A stretch of 59,731 nt of DNA from DATDAW01 sp036524675 (GCA_036524675.1 DATDBU010000051.1:1-59731); one strand, 5' to 3'; numbered from the stretch's first letter, positions 1-8,379 are shown. Notes: a model not told the origin generated them from the letters alone. Program-made: numbers and translations.

Positions 1-2
1 CG

Positions 3-488
3 CTTGCCGGGCAATCGCCGGAGTTATTCGCATCCGTGCCCGAAAGCGTATGGCATCCGGATTGGGTAGTACACAGCCAGGCGGTCGGGACGGGACGGGA
101 AGTCGTTGGTTACCTTTCACGCTATGTCTTCCGCACGGCGCTCTCCAACAAACGCATCCTGGCTGATGATGAGCGTGGCGTCACTTTTGGTTATACGGAC
201 GCGAAAACCGGCTGCAATGAGACGCTGAGTCTGGCCCCAATGGCCTTCATAGCCCGGTTCCTCGCGCATGTGCTGCCAGGCGGATTTCATAAAATCCGTT
301 ACTTCGGATGGCTGCATCCACGAGCGCTGAAACGGTTGCTAATCGTGCAGACCTTGCTGGAGGCGGCACTGGTATTCAAGCCGAAGCCGGATGGCATTGA
401 GAATATCCCTATCCATCTGCGCTGCGAGCGATGCAAACGTCCAGCGCTGACGATCATCAAGCGTTTTCCTCGGGCGCGTCCGCCGTGA
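3..488 (+). CDS. IS91-family (Y2/HUH) transposase, C-terminal part
   Basis: The reading frame is open from the window edge, so the N-terminus lies upstream and only about 160 residues are visible. Motifs such as YLSRYVFRTALSN, FIARFLAHVLPGGFHKIRYF and GWLHP are typical of the C-terminal part of IS91/IS801/ISCR transposases, which move DNA by rolling-circle replication from single-stranded ends. A CxxC pair (CERCKRP) lies near the end. The catalytic HUH and tyrosine residues would lie outside the window, so activity cannot be judged. It sits at the outer edge of the putative integron array; IS91-like elements are often found beside integrons. The family call is confident; whether the copy is intact is unknown. 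Confidence 0.85.
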   Translation, partial: LAGQSPELFASVPESVWHPDWVVHSQAVGTGREVVGYLSRYVFRTALSNKRILADDERGVTFGYTDAKTGCNETLSLAPMAFIARFLAHVLPGGFHKIRYFGWLHPRALKRLLIVQTLLEAALVFKPKPDGIENIPIHLRCERCKRPALTIIKRFPRARPP

Positions 489-792
489 ACAGGAGAATGA
501 AGTGATGACTAAGCGTTGCTCTACCCATCCCGCACCGGCGTGGAGGCCTGAAACGGGCCCTCCGGCAAAGGGACTTTCATGCCTGCGTGCCGTCATGGGA
601 GGCGTTTTGTGCGCGGAAAGACCACCGGGCGTGTGGAAACGAGTGGAAAGACCGGGGAGAAATACCGCGATTGGCGGGAGAAGGAAGTTTTCAGCCTGCC
701 GGCGAAGCGAAGCGGCTCTCAGGCCGGGAACTCTCAAATAATGGAAAGCGCATAACCATCTCCTGCCACGGTCGGCGGCGAAACCCGGGCTT
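489..792. other. IS91 downstream flank, no convincing gene
   Basis: About 300 bases follow the transposase stop. Short overlapping reading frames exist on both strands, but none has a recognisable protein or codon pattern. The stretch probably holds the IS91 3' end and the remains of a further cassette. An AGGAG followed by ATG on the minus strand near 748-760 would start a peptide of only 20 residues, which I do not count as a gene. Confidence 0.4.
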
Positions 793-846
793 GTTCAACA
801 AGGGTTGAATTCCGGCCATCGCGGAATGCAATCTTCAAGGTTAGGC
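793..846 (-). other. attC-like recombination site 1 (cassette A)
   Basis: On the minus strand, 17 bases after the stop of the 864-1418 gene, lies GCCTAAC (846-840), matching the RYYYAAC box. GTTGAAC (799-793) matches the GTTRRRY box. Between them is an imperfect hairpin with arms ATTCCG and CGGAAT, extended by TTG/CAA with an unpaired base. The 54-bp length is slightly below the usual 57 bp minimum for attC sites. The box order and position relative to the gene are as expected for an integron cassette. Confidence 0.5.
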
Positions 847-863
847 CGTGCGGTTGGAGTCAT

Positions 864-1418
864 TTACGACGCTCTGGCTAGTTTCAGTTGCTTGATTCCC
901 TTCTGCACGACGACGAGGCCGACAACGATAACCGCTCCGTAAGCCCAAGGAGAATAAAGGGCAGAACTCTGGACGACGGTCTTTGTGGTGCCGGTTGCGG
1001 CGCCGGCCAAACCTCGGGTCGGAAAAGTCCTCTGCGGGTCAAATACGGTCCCAAACCAGTCCGACAGACTGAAACGATGTCCGGCCGTGATCACGCCTTG
1101 CAAGGCGACGGCGGTATCAGCGAGTTCAGCAGAGCCTTCTTGGTGCGACGCACGCTCGCTGATGAGGAACGGAACGGTCGTATCGGGTCGAATAATCAAT
1201 CTCTGTTTGCGCCGTCGCCCCCCGAGAGCGACCTCGATCTCGACCTCAAATTCCAACCCGGAATTCACCTCGACGGTGACGAATCCCGCTACGGAGTTCG
1301 TGGAGTCCACGCCAGTGTCGGAGCCAATGGCTTCGTCACTCCCAAGGAGATGAGTCACGCTATTGAATGGCTTCAAGTCCGGATCCTCATTGCCGTGATT
1401 GAACCTGTATCTCCTCAT
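864..1418 (-). CDS. Hypothetical cassette protein with C-terminal membrane anchor
   Basis: Encodes about 184 residues of no family I recognise. The start at 1418 is chosen because AAGGA lies seven bases upstream; the frame stays open further upstream without a better start. The N-terminal 130 residues are polar, with a beta-rich look and a basic patch (GGRRRKQRL). A hydrophobic helix near the C-terminus (YGAVIVVGLVVV) followed by lysines suggests a tail-anchored membrane protein. It is preceded by GTTAGGC (1564-1558) and followed by GCCTAAC (846-840) on its own strand, the boundary pattern of an integron gene cassette. No function can be assigned; novelty is usual for cassette proteins. Confidence 0.6.
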   Translation of the reverse strand: MRRYRFNHGNEDPDLKPFNSVTHLLGSDEAIGSDTGVDSTNSVAGFVTVEVNSGLEFEVEIEVALGGRRRKQRLIIRPDTTVPFLISERASHQEGSAELADTAVALQGVITAGHRFSLSDWFGTVFDPQRTFPTRGLAGAATGTTKTVVQSSALYSPWAYGAVIVVGLVVVQKGIKQLKLARAS

Positions 1419-1557
1419 TCTTGTATCCTTGAGTTGAGCCCGGTTATGCACCGGAAACCATGACAGAAGACAATCAATGTTGATGGAATATCTCGTAAAT
1501 AAGCTCATATACTTCGGGTTTTGCAGGGTTTTATCGGAAAGAGATGCGTGGTGCGAG

Positions 1558-1709
1558 GCCTAACGACCCCAAGCTCAGCGACTGCGGAGCGCGGCGCGCT
1601 GGCTGCGGCAAGGGGGCGGGGGCGGGATGGGCGAAGGCGGCGGGGTGGTCCGCAGCAGCCAGCGTGACGCGCGGAGCAGTTCGCTGATGGAATGTGGGTT
1701 TTGTTGAAG
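1558..1709 (-). other. attC-like recombination site 2
   Basis: On the minus strand this stretch ends in GTTAGGC (1564-1558), just upstream of cassette A. Its two arms are a long imperfect inverted repeat: 1578-1612 pairs with about 1650-1688 (for example GCTGCGG with CCGCAGC, and AGCGACTGC with GCAGTTCGCT), around a G-rich loop. The opposite box, CTTCAAC (1709-1703), differs from RYYYAAC at one position. The 152-bp length is at or just above the usual upper limit for attC. The gene that should precede it is not recognisable, possibly because IS110 and IS630 landed there. Confidence 0.45.
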
Positions 1710-1749
1710 TTGCCGGAGGTCGATGACCGGCAAACTGGCGCCTGATGGA

Positions 1750-1972
1750 AAGGGGCAACCCCACCACCAGAGCGCCAACCGTAAATTTGAGCCCGTGCGC
1801 TGCCATGGAGTCATTCTCCGTTTTCGCTGACTGGGCCATACGCGGACACACCATCGTGGAGCGGATGGGTCCGGGGCCAATGGCTCCGGACAGGCCGACT
1901 CCGAATGCCTGCTTGCAAACGGTTTCCCGCTGTTACGGTCTCGCGCTCCGAGCTCATGACAAACCAACACCT
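1750..1972 (+). other. IS110 upstream non-coding end (possible bridge-RNA region)
   Basis: This stretch lies between attC-like site 2 and the IS110 transposase fragment and has no convincing gene. It carries a strong hairpin at 1869-1891 (GTCCGGGGCC, loop AAT, GGCTCCGGAC, one mismatch). In the IS110 group the non-coding end upstream of the transposase encodes the bridge RNA that guides target choice. Finding a structured stretch here fits that, but the assignment is inference. Confidence 0.25.
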
Positions 1973-2180
1973 ATGAAATCACCGCCAGCAATACAATCGC
2001 AAATACCGCTAAATCCGGACCGCGTCGTCGGCCTGGATATTCATCCTCGACACTTTCGCCGCCGCTATCGTGAAGGGACGAGGGCCGCTCAAGGCTCGTG
2101 TTAGCCAGAGTGTCACCCGGGTGCCTCTGCCGTCCCCGGGGCATTGGATTAAAAAGCTACAAAACGGAATGCGATATCCT
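1973..2180 (+). pseudogene. IS110-family transposase, N-terminal fragment, frameshifted
   Basis: From ATG 1973 the frame reads MKSPPAIQSQIPLNPDRVV then GLDIHP, matching the start of IS110 transposases, where the Asp of GLD belongs to the RuvC-like active site. Near 2045 the frame shifts by one base, after which PDTFAAAIVKGRGPLKARV and then SVTRVPLPSPGHWIKK continue the same family. Homology stops just before the IS630 insertion at 2187 and does not clearly resume beyond 3306. It is a dead remnant of an element that landed among the integron cassettes. Confidence 0.65.
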
Positions 2181-2186
2181 CTAGTG

Positions 2187-3306
2187 TAGTGTGTCACAAA
2201 TAGCTTTCACTATCGTCATGACTCTGATTAGCTGCGACGCATGTTACCGATTCGTGCGAGTGACGAGCAAGTGGAGCAATTGGAGCGGTGGGTCAAAGCC
2301 GGAACCACCCCTCAGAACATCGCCTTGCGGAGCATGATTATCTTGGAAGCGCACCGCGGCAAAAGCGACAAAGCCATTGTCGAAAGTCTTAAGACCAGCC
2401 AACCAACGATCCGGCTTTGGAAGCGGCGCTTTGTGCAGGGCGGTCCCCAGGCTTTGACGCAGGTGGCTGCGGGCCGTGGTCGCAAGCCGGAGATCAAGCG
2501 CCAGAAGATTACGGCCCTCATTCACGCCACTCAACATCGCAAGCCTCCGGGTCAGACACATTGGAGTTGCCGCACGATGGCCAAAGCCAAGGGAGTCAGC
2601 TTCAAAACCGTGCAACGGATCTGGAATCTGCACGGACTCAAGCCGCATCAGAGCAGGACTTTCAAGCTTTCGCGCGACAAGCGCTTTGTCGAAAAGCTCA
2701 CCGACGTCGTCGGCGTCTATCTCAATCCACCCGATAAGGCGGTGGTCCTGTGCGTGGGCGAGAAGAGCCAGATCCAGGCGCTGGATCGCACGCAACCGGG
2801 TCTGCCGCTCAAAAAAGGCCGTTGCGGCACGTACACCCATGACCATGTGCGACACGCCACGACGACTTTGTTTGCCGCACTTAATATCCTCGATGGCAAA
2901 GTCATTGGCCAATGTTTACCGCGGCACCGCCATCGGGAGTTTTTGAAGTTTCTACGCACCGTCGATGGAGAGTTTCCGCCTGAACTCGACTTGCACTTGA
3001 TTCTCGATAACTACGGCACCCACAAGCACCCCAAAGTGGAGCGGTTGGTTAACCAAGCATCCGCGTTTCAAACTGCACTTTACGCCGACGAGCGCTTCGT
3101 GGACCAACCTGGTCGAGCGCTGGTTCCGGGAACTGACAGAAAAAGCGATCCGGCGCGGCGCGTTCGTCAGCGTCGCCGATCTGGAACCTGTCATCCAAAC
3201 TTTCCTGGATAACTATAATGACGACGCCAAACCCTTCGTCTGGACCGCCTCGGCTGAGGCCATTCTGGCTAAGCTCGAAAAAGTGAAAGCTATTTACGAC
3301 ACACTA
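2187..3306 (+). mobile_element. IS630-family insertion sequence, inactive
   Basis: Terminal inverted repeats of 24 bp are visible: 2187-2210 (begins TAGTGTGTCACAAATAGC) and 3283-3306 (ends TTTACGACACACTA), with two mismatches. Each end starts with TA, the usual IS630/Tc1 target duplication. The right repeat lies inside the 3' end of the transposase gene. The element sits between the IS110 fragment and attC-like site 3, so it entered a cassette position or an older IS. Its only gene is disabled (see 2241-3321). Confidence 0.85.
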
Positions 3307-3321
3307 CCGCCGGGTAACTAA
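2241..3321 (+). pseudogene. IS630 transposase, frameshifted and lacking first catalytic Asp
   Basis: The N-terminal helix-turn-helix and RNase-H-like DDE domain of IS630 transposases are clear (LILDNYGTHKHPKV; VERWFRELTEKAIRRGAF after the shift). Two lesions are visible. An extra T in GCGGTTGG at about 3045 breaks the frame; removing it restores VERWLTKHPRFKLHFTPTS and the rest to the stop at 3321. In addition, the conserved CVDEKSQ motif reads CVGEKSQ (codon GGC at 2757-2759, residue 173), so the first catalytic Asp is Gly. The copy should be inactive even if the frameshift were bypassed. Confidence 0.85.
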
Positions 3322-3446
3322 TCACCCCCCTGACCGTCTCATCTCCTGCGTGCGTTCAGCACGTCAGCGCCGCGCCAACCCAGCTGCGGCCAGAAAAAAT
3401 CGATGCAATTCGATGATAGACCGCTTTGTCCGTTGACAATTAGACA

Positions 3447-3565
3447 GCCATATCAACGACCTCCGTCACCGCATCCCTGCTTGCTTCTGGCATCCGAGCC
3501 TGCCCCGCAGGCGAAATGCCAGAAGTCCCGAAGGGACAGGGATTCGGTGCACGGATTCGTTAGGC
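3447..3565 (-). other. attC-like recombination site 3 (after the YaaW-like cassette)
   Basis: This is the best-formed site. On the minus strand GCCTAAC (3565-3559) starts 10 bases after the gene stop, followed by nested complementary arms: TCCGTG/CACGGA-like, ATCCCTG/CAGGGAT, CTTCTGGCAT/ATGCCAGAAG (perfect 10 bp) and GCCTGC/GCAGGC at the tip. The outer AACGA pairs with TCGTT. The far box reads GTTGATATGGC, a degenerate GTTRRRY. The total of 119 bp is within the attC range. Single unpaired bases interrupt the stem, as in real attC sites. Confidence 0.65.
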
Positions 3566-3575
3566 TTGCAAATTG

Positions 3576-4310
3576 TCAGCCTCCATACTCAAATCGTCGT
3601 CTAAAACTGATCGCGAGAACCACAGCAGGAATTACCTTTCCCCACTCAGTGTTTCCTAGATCAAAGGCTATAAGAACTCCAGCGAGAATCCATCCAACCG
3701 GGCCGAGAATAAATGCAATAGCTGGTCCAATTATGGGACCGGCAACTGCAACGCCGATGCCAAGTCCAAGCCATCGCGAAATGGCGTAAAATGCTTGTGT
3801 GATTACAATGTAGAGGGAAAAACCAGCAAGGCGTCCTCCGATAAGCGCGGCAAAAAGGGCCGCACCACGCAGCTTTTTCAGTTCCTCAGCCACATCTTGA
3901 GGAAGAACCCCTTCTGCAATGAGGCGATCGATCTCTTCAATGACATTCTTCTCAATCTCACGCCAAGCCTCCTCTCCTTTTGTTTTGATTATCTGTTCGC
4001 GGATTTGTTCAATGACCTCGATGATAATCTTATCTTCGAGCTCCCGCAGAGTATTATTGTCTTTAACTGGAATTTTAAGTTTTTTTGCGGTGCCCCGAAT
4101 AATCTCTGAGTAGTCTGGCGAATAGCAGTCTCTGGAAAAGTTAACGATCTTGTGCCCGTAGGCATGACGAACACTCTGATTCATGAATTCGACGCGCTGG
4201 GCAATGGGAACGCCACATTTGATCTTTAAGACTTCATAGAAGTCTGCGAAGTCCTTGTCCGTCATCCTCTCGTTACAGAGAAGCTGGTCTAGCTCGTCAT
4301 TTTTTGCCAT
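3576..4310 (-). CDS. YaaW-like (UPF0174) membrane protein, integron cassette gene
   Basis: Encodes about 244 residues. The N-terminal half is charged and helical (DELDQLL, then YSEIIRGTAKKLKI and LRELEDKIIIEVIEQI), and the C-terminal half has two or three membrane segments rich in Gly and Ile (LGLGIGVAVAGPIIGPAIAF, ILGPVGWILAGVLIAF), ending with KVIPAVVLAI and basic residues. This arrangement resembles the YaaW/UPF0174 family, whose function is not established. The ATG at 4310 is chosen; an in-frame TTG at 4337 is possible. It lies between an attI-like GTTAGGC (4381-4375) and attC-like site 3, as the first cassette next to the integrase. The family call rests on pattern memory and is moderate. 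Confidence 0.6.
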   Translation of the reverse strand: MAKNDELDQLLCNERMTDKDFADFYEVLKIKCGVPIAQRVEFMNQSVRHAYGHKIVNFSRDCYSPDYSEIIRGTAKKLKIPVKDNNTLRELEDKIIIEVIEQIREQIIKTKGEEAWREIEKNVIEEIDRLIAEGVLPQDVAEELKKLRGAALFAALIGGRLAGFSLYIVITQAFYAISRWLGLGIGVAVAGPIIGPAIAFILGPVGWILAGVLIAFDLGNTEWGKVIPAVVLAISFRRRFEYGG

Positions 4311-4374
4311 AATGGTCGCCGGTTGGTGTATTTGCAATCATGGTGCTGCCGCTCGGTAAGGTCGATTTATTTGT

Positions 4375-4415
4375 GCCTAACTATTGGATCACAAACAAAT
4401 TTGTCGGGTTTGTGA
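4375..4415 (-). other. attI-like site: GTTAGGC core with adjacent inverted repeat
   Basis: On the minus strand, GTTAGGC at 4381-4375 is the kind of core where the first cassette joins attI. Directly upstream lies a perfect 8-bp inverted repeat, TCACAAAC (4389-4396) and GTTTGTGA (4408-4415) on the plus strand, which could be an integrase-binding arm. The core is about 180 bases from the integrase start, and the integrase and cassettes diverge from it, the standard integron geometry. Confidence 0.45.
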
Positions 4416-4558
4416 GCGTCTTTATGGGCAACAACATGTTGGATATGAACGGGGAGCGGCGGACATGATTGTTGGTTTTGGCTCAAATTAGCGTCATAGG
4501 CAACAAAAATGTTAGTTTGTGTTCGCATGCGCATCATATTTCATGCGGAATGATCAAC

Positions 4559-5021
4559 ATGAAGCTCGAAGATCAGTTGCGCGCGGCTATCCGACTTAAA
4601 CAGTATTCGATGAAAACCGAGGAGTCTTACGTGGGTTGGTATCGGAGATTTGTTCTCTGGCATGGGAAACGCCACCCGGCAAAAATGGGCGCGCCCGAGA
4701 CCGAAGCGTTTTTAACCCATTAGGCGGTGAATCGGCGCCTGGGCGCCGTTTCTCAGAATCAGGCGCTCAATGCCCTGTTGTTCCTGTATCGGACGTGCTC
4801 AAGCAGGATTTGGAAGGCATTAACGCAGTGCGAGCAAAGCACTCGAAAAGACTTCCCGTGGTGCTGACCACGGAAGAAACTGGAGTGCTGCTCAAAGGCG
4901 TCTAACGTGCTCGGCGTCCGGCAAAAATTCCAGTCGTGCTAACCAAGACGGAAGCGCAAACGACTTTGGGGAACTCGAGGGAACTTACCGGGTGATGGCG
5001 CAGTTGGGAAGCATGAACTAA
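4559..5021 (+). pseudogene. Integron-type tyrosine recombinase (IntI/XerC-like), decayed
   Basis: From ATG 4559 the SAM-like N-terminal core-binding domain is clear: MKLEDQLRAAIR, YSMKTEESYVGWYRRF, HGKRHPAKMGAPETEAFLTH. A TAG at 4721 interrupts it, then AVNRRLGAVSQNQALNALLF resumes in the same frame. A one-base loss near 4788 shifts to DVLKQDLEGINAVRAKHSK and RLPVVLTTEETGVLLKGV. After another stop (4903), a second version of the same segment follows (RARRPAKIPVVLTKTEAQ), then, in another frame, LEGTYRVMAQLGSMN. The catalytic domain with its Arg, His and Tyr is absent. The partial duplication suggests recombination between two related recombinase genes. It diverges from the adjacent cassettes, as intI does. 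Confidence 0.75.
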
Positions 5022-5174
5022 GACAGCAGGCTGCTATCCGCTTCTCGGCCTGCATCGGGTTTGTTGTCGCGCTTTCAGCGTATAACATCGAGGACGAGGG
5101 ACGAGAACGAGGAGGAAGGAGGACCGTCGGCGAGACGTTTTTGGGTAAGCTTTTGCCAAGGGCAAGACCAATCC

Positions 5175-6200
5175 TCAGCGGCGGCTCTCCTGGGGTTGGG
5201 GCACAGCGGTTGGGGTTTCTTCCGGCGGGCGTTGGGCCCAGCGGCCGGCTAGGATTGAGCAGATCACCAGCTGTAACGGGTGATAGATCATGATCGGCAG
5301 CAGAATGAGACTTAGCTGAGGGTTGCCGGCGAAAATGATCTGCGCCATCGGGATGCCCGAGGCGAGGCTTTTCTTGGAGCCGCAAAAGACGGTAGTGATC
5401 CGGTCGGGAAACGGGAACCGCAGTAGCACACATAAGAAACGGACAACGGCGAACATGGCGAAAAACAGGAGCACGGAGCCAACGATTGTTAGAACAACGA
5501 TGTTCCAGCCGTGCGCGGACCACACCCCCCATTTTACGGAGTCGCAGAACGAGGTGTAGATGAGCAACAGAATCGTGCCGCGGTCGGCGAAATGGATGCC
5601 GCGTTTGTTTCGCGAGGCCCATAGGGCAAGCCAGGGACGGGAGATTTGCCCGAGCACGAGTGGCAGGATGAGCCATGTGCAGAGGTCGAGGATCACTTTG
5701 CCGAGCGGCAGGCCATTTCCGGAGGAGCTATGGACGACGGCGCCGAGCCAAAGCGGCGTGATGAAAACGCCTATGACACTCGAGAGCGTGGCGTTGAACA
5801 CTGCCGCCGGCACGTTGCCTCGGGCGGCTGCGGTCATGGCTACAGACGACGAGACCGTCGAAGGCAACGCGCAGAGGTAAAAAATGCCCAGTTGCAGCCC
5901 GGGCGCGAGATGGCCGTCGGCGAGATGGTTCAGCAGCAGGCCGGCGATCGGAAACAGAACAAACGTGCAGAGCTGAACGACAACGTGGACCGGCCAACGC
6001 ATCATGCCGGATTTGAGGGCGGCGAACGAGAGCGACACGCCGTTCAGGAAGAAAATGAGGGCGACGCCGATTTTGTTGAGGAGTTCCGGGTGAAGGAATC
6101 CGCCGTGAGCGCCTGGGTTCGGAAAAATCCAGGCTAGCGCAACGGCGACGGCCATTCCCCACATGAACCAATCAGGTTTCCAGATGGACTTGGGCAGCAT
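5175..6200 (-). CDS. Bile acid:sodium symporter-like transporter (SBF-like)
   Basis: A hydrophobic protein of about 341 residues with some nine to ten membrane helices. Motifs such as LNKIGVALIFFLNGVSLS, LCALPSTVSSSVAMTAAARG and VFCGSKKSLASGIPMA are characteristic of the YfeH-type SBF-like family, related to bile acid:Na+ symporters; substrates of bacterial members are mostly unknown. The start at 6200 (MLPKSIWKPDWF) is preferred over a GTG nine codons upstream, with no strong ribosome site for either. It is the last gene of a minus-strand group with the histidine kinase upstream. The C-terminal tail is proline-rich and cytoplasmic-looking. The family is clear, the substrate is not. Confidence 0.85.
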   Translation of the reverse strand: MLPKSIWKPDWFMWGMAVAVALAWIFPNPGAHGGFLHPELLNKIGVALIFFLNGVSLSFAALKSGMMRWPVHVVVQLCTFVLFPIAGLLLNHLADGHLAPGLQLGIFYLCALPSTVSSSVAMTAAARGNVPAAVFNATLSSVIGVFITPLWLGAVVHSSSGNGLPLGKVILDLCTWLILPLVLGQISRPWLALWASRNKRGIHFADRGTILLLIYTSFCDSVKWGVWSAHGWNIVVLTIVGSVLLFFAMFAVVRFLCVLLRFPFPDRITTVFCGSKKSLASGIPMAQIIFAGNPQLSLILLPIMIYHPLQLVICSILAGRWAQRPPEETPTAVPQPQESRR

Positions 6201-6297
6201 TTGACGGCCGCAACCTGAACCAAGCACGGCGAGATGGCTGCTCTTTTTTGTTTCAAAATCGAGGCAGCAAACCTGTCAGTCTGAAATCGAAGAGTTC

Positions 6298-8379
6298 TTA
6301 TCGCGAACCGACGCGTTTGGAATGATCGCTGATGACGGCGGCGAGAACTTTCCAATCGATCGGTTTGATAAGGTGCTCGACAAAACCGGCTGCCCGGCTG
6401 GCAGCGACATCCGCGTGTGTGCCGTAGCCGCTGAGCGCGATACCGCGCAGGCCATATTGATCTCGAAGGTCCGACATGAGTTCCAATCCGGAGCCATCGG
6501 GCAATCCGAGATCACTGAGCACGAAATCGAATGCCGTTTTTTCCGCCATTTCACGTGCCTGACGGATGCTGGTGGCATGTTCGACGCGGTGCCCGGAACG
6601 CCGCATGAGGCGGATCATGATTTCGGCGGACGGGACGTGATCCTCCACCAGTAGAATTGCCAGGCCTGATGTCTGCGCTTCGAGGACTTGGGCAGGTTCC
6701 GTCGACGGGATTACCGGTAATGGCTTGGGCGTAATAGGCAGTTCCAAGGCAAAACTCGTTCCGCGGCCAAGGCCGTCGCTCTCCGCCCAAATGTGCCCGT
6801 TGTGCGCTTCGACGATGCCTTTGCAAATCGCCAGACCCAGACCGAGGCCACCGAAACGCCGGGTGAAACTCTGTCCACCTTGCTCGAACACATCGAAGAG
6901 CGACCCGGCCCGATTTTTTTCAATACCGATTCCGTTGTCGCGAACGACCACTTGAACGGTTCGATTTTCCGGATGATCTGTCGTCGAAATATCGATCCGG
7001 CCTGCGCGGGACACGAATTTTGCGGCATTCGTCAGGAGGTTCCAAAATACTTGCTGGAGCCGTGTCGGATCCCCACGAACAACCGAGGCGGTAGCTTCGA
7101 ACTGGAGCGAAACGAGGATTTGCTTCTGGCGAATGGTCGGCGCGCAAATCTCCAGGGCATGCTCGAGGAGCCGGTGGAGGTCGCATTCCTCGAGGCGCAG
7201 CTCCAGTTTTCCGTGAACGATTCGTGTTACGTCCAACAGATCGTCGATCAGGCGGGCCTCGAGTTCGGCGTTGCGCATGATCGTTCGTAAATCCTCGCGG
7301 ACTTCCTCGCTGAGGTCGGCTTGTTCGAGCAGATCTCCAGCGGTCATGAGCACCGGGGTCAGCGGCGTGCGGAGTTCGTGCGAAAGCTTTGCCAGAAATT
7401 CGTCTTTAGCGGAATTCGCGCGCGTCTCGGCTTCGAGAGCCTCGCGAAGTTTTTCGTCGGCCATGCGCACGTCGGTAATGTCTGTGTGCACGCCTGCCCA
7501 TTCACGAACCCTTCCATTTTCAAAAACAGGCACGGCGCGTGCGCGGCAAATACGCCATTTGCCGTCGGTGCGCCGAATGCGGTGTTCGAAATCGAATTCC
7601 GCTTGCTGGCGGACACACCGGCGCCATGCGTCCAAGGTGGGGAGCCGGTCATCCGGGTGAATGGCGGCGGCCCATCCTTCGCCCTGGAGCTCATCGGTCG
7701 GCTGGCCGGTGAATCGTGTCCAACTGCTTTGTTCGCCCCTCATGTGGCCATCTGACACAGTCGTCCAGATAATGTCGGCTACGGCGTGCGTCAGCGCGCG
7801 GTGGCGCAGGTCGCTGACGCGCAACCGTTCTTCACTCTCGCGCAGCATTTTGGCATTGGCTTGTTCTTCTGCGACGCGCCGCCGCAATTCCAGCATGGTC
7901 ATCACTTGCCGGGCGAGCACGCGCAGCGCCTCGATTTTGGACGCGTGAATTTTCCGCGGGTAATGATCCATGACCGCCACGGTCCCGATCGGAATGCCGT
8001 CCGGGGTGCGAATCACGGCTCCGGCGTAAAAGTGCAGGTTCCACGCACCAGAGAACAAAGGATCCGAGCTCAGCCGGCCGTCCTTGTCGGTATCATTGAT
8101 AACGAGCGTTTCATTCTCCAGGATGGTTTCGAGAAACTGCGGTTCCTCAATAGGGAGTTCCCGGATTCCGAGCCCGATTTCGCTCTTGAACCATTTCCGG
8201 CGATCTTCCGAATCAATGAAACTGACCGTCGCTATCGGTGTGTGACAAATACGGGACGCCAGCCGGCAAATGTCGTCAAAATCCTCTTCGCGTTCCGTAT
8301 CGAGAATACGGTAGCGGCCCAGCGCTTCGTTGCGTGCCGAGCAGTGCGGATCTCTGATCTCGAGGAAAGGGGAACACAT
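6298..8379 (-). CDS. Hybrid sensor histidine kinase (GAF-PAS-HisKA-HATPase-REC)
   Basis: A 693-residue signalling protein with no membrane segment, so probably a cytosolic sensor. Order: GAF (about 15-165), PAS/PAC (195-305, ending in AGVHTDITD), HisKA with KLSHELRTPLTP (His334), an HATPase with N-box NLLTNAAKF (Asn451), G1 box DNGIGI (481-486) and G2 box GGLGLGLAIC (510-519), then a C-terminal receiver (about 573-688) with ILLVEDH, phosphoacceptor LSDLGLPDG (Asp623) and Lys672. All key catalytic residues are present. No response regulator is adjacent, so phosphate probably goes through the built-in receiver to a partner elsewhere. ATG 8379 is used. Confidence 0.92.
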   Translation of the reverse strand: MCSPFLEIRDPHCSARNEALGRYRILDTEREEDFDDICRLASRICHTPIATVSFIDSEDRRKWFKSEIGLGIRELPIEEPQFLETILENETLVINDTDKDGRLSSDPLFSGAWNLHFYAGAVIRTPDGIPIGTVAVMDHYPRKIHASKIEALRVLARQVMTMLELRRRVAEEQANAKMLRESEERLRVSDLRHRALTHAVADIIWTTVSDGHMRGEQSSWTRFTGQPTDELQGEGWAAAIHPDDRLPTLDAWRRCVRQQAEFDFEHRIRRTDGKWRICRARAVPVFENGRVREWAGVHTDITDVRMADEKLREALEAETRANSAKDEFLAKLSHELRTPLTPVLMTAGDLLEQADLSEEVREDLRTIMRNAELEARLIDDLLDVTRIVHGKLELRLEECDLHRLLEHALEICAPTIRQKQILVSLQFEATASVVRGDPTRLQQVFWNLLTNAAKFVSRAGRIDISTTDHPENRTVQVVVRDNGIGIEKNRAGSLFDVFEQGGQSFTRRFGGLGLGLAICKGIVEAHNGHIWAESDGLGRGTSFALELPITPKPLPVIPSTEPAQVLEAQTSGLAILLVEDHVPSAEIMIRLMRRSGHRVEHATSIRQAREMAEKTAFDFVLSDLGLPDGSGLELMSDLRDQYGLRGIALSGYGTHADVAASRAAGFVEHLIKPIDWKVLAAVISDHSKRVGSR

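Noticed and set aside
339..808. Open frames on both strands downstream of the IS91 gene
   Set aside because: Mutually overlapping, Arg/Pro-rich, no recognisable family.
1531..1970. Minus-strand open frames of 107 and 131 codons
   Set aside because: They run through the attC-like palindrome and the IS110 upstream end, with no family similarity or ribosome site.
3030..3060. Programmed frameshift in the IS630 transposase
   Set aside because: There is no slippery run; a single extra T restores the conserved frame if removed, and the catalytic Asp is also lost.
4939..5676. Minus-strand frame of 245 codons
   Set aside because: It is a shadow of the transporter gene in another frame, Arg/Pro/Ser-rich, and runs through the integrase remnant.
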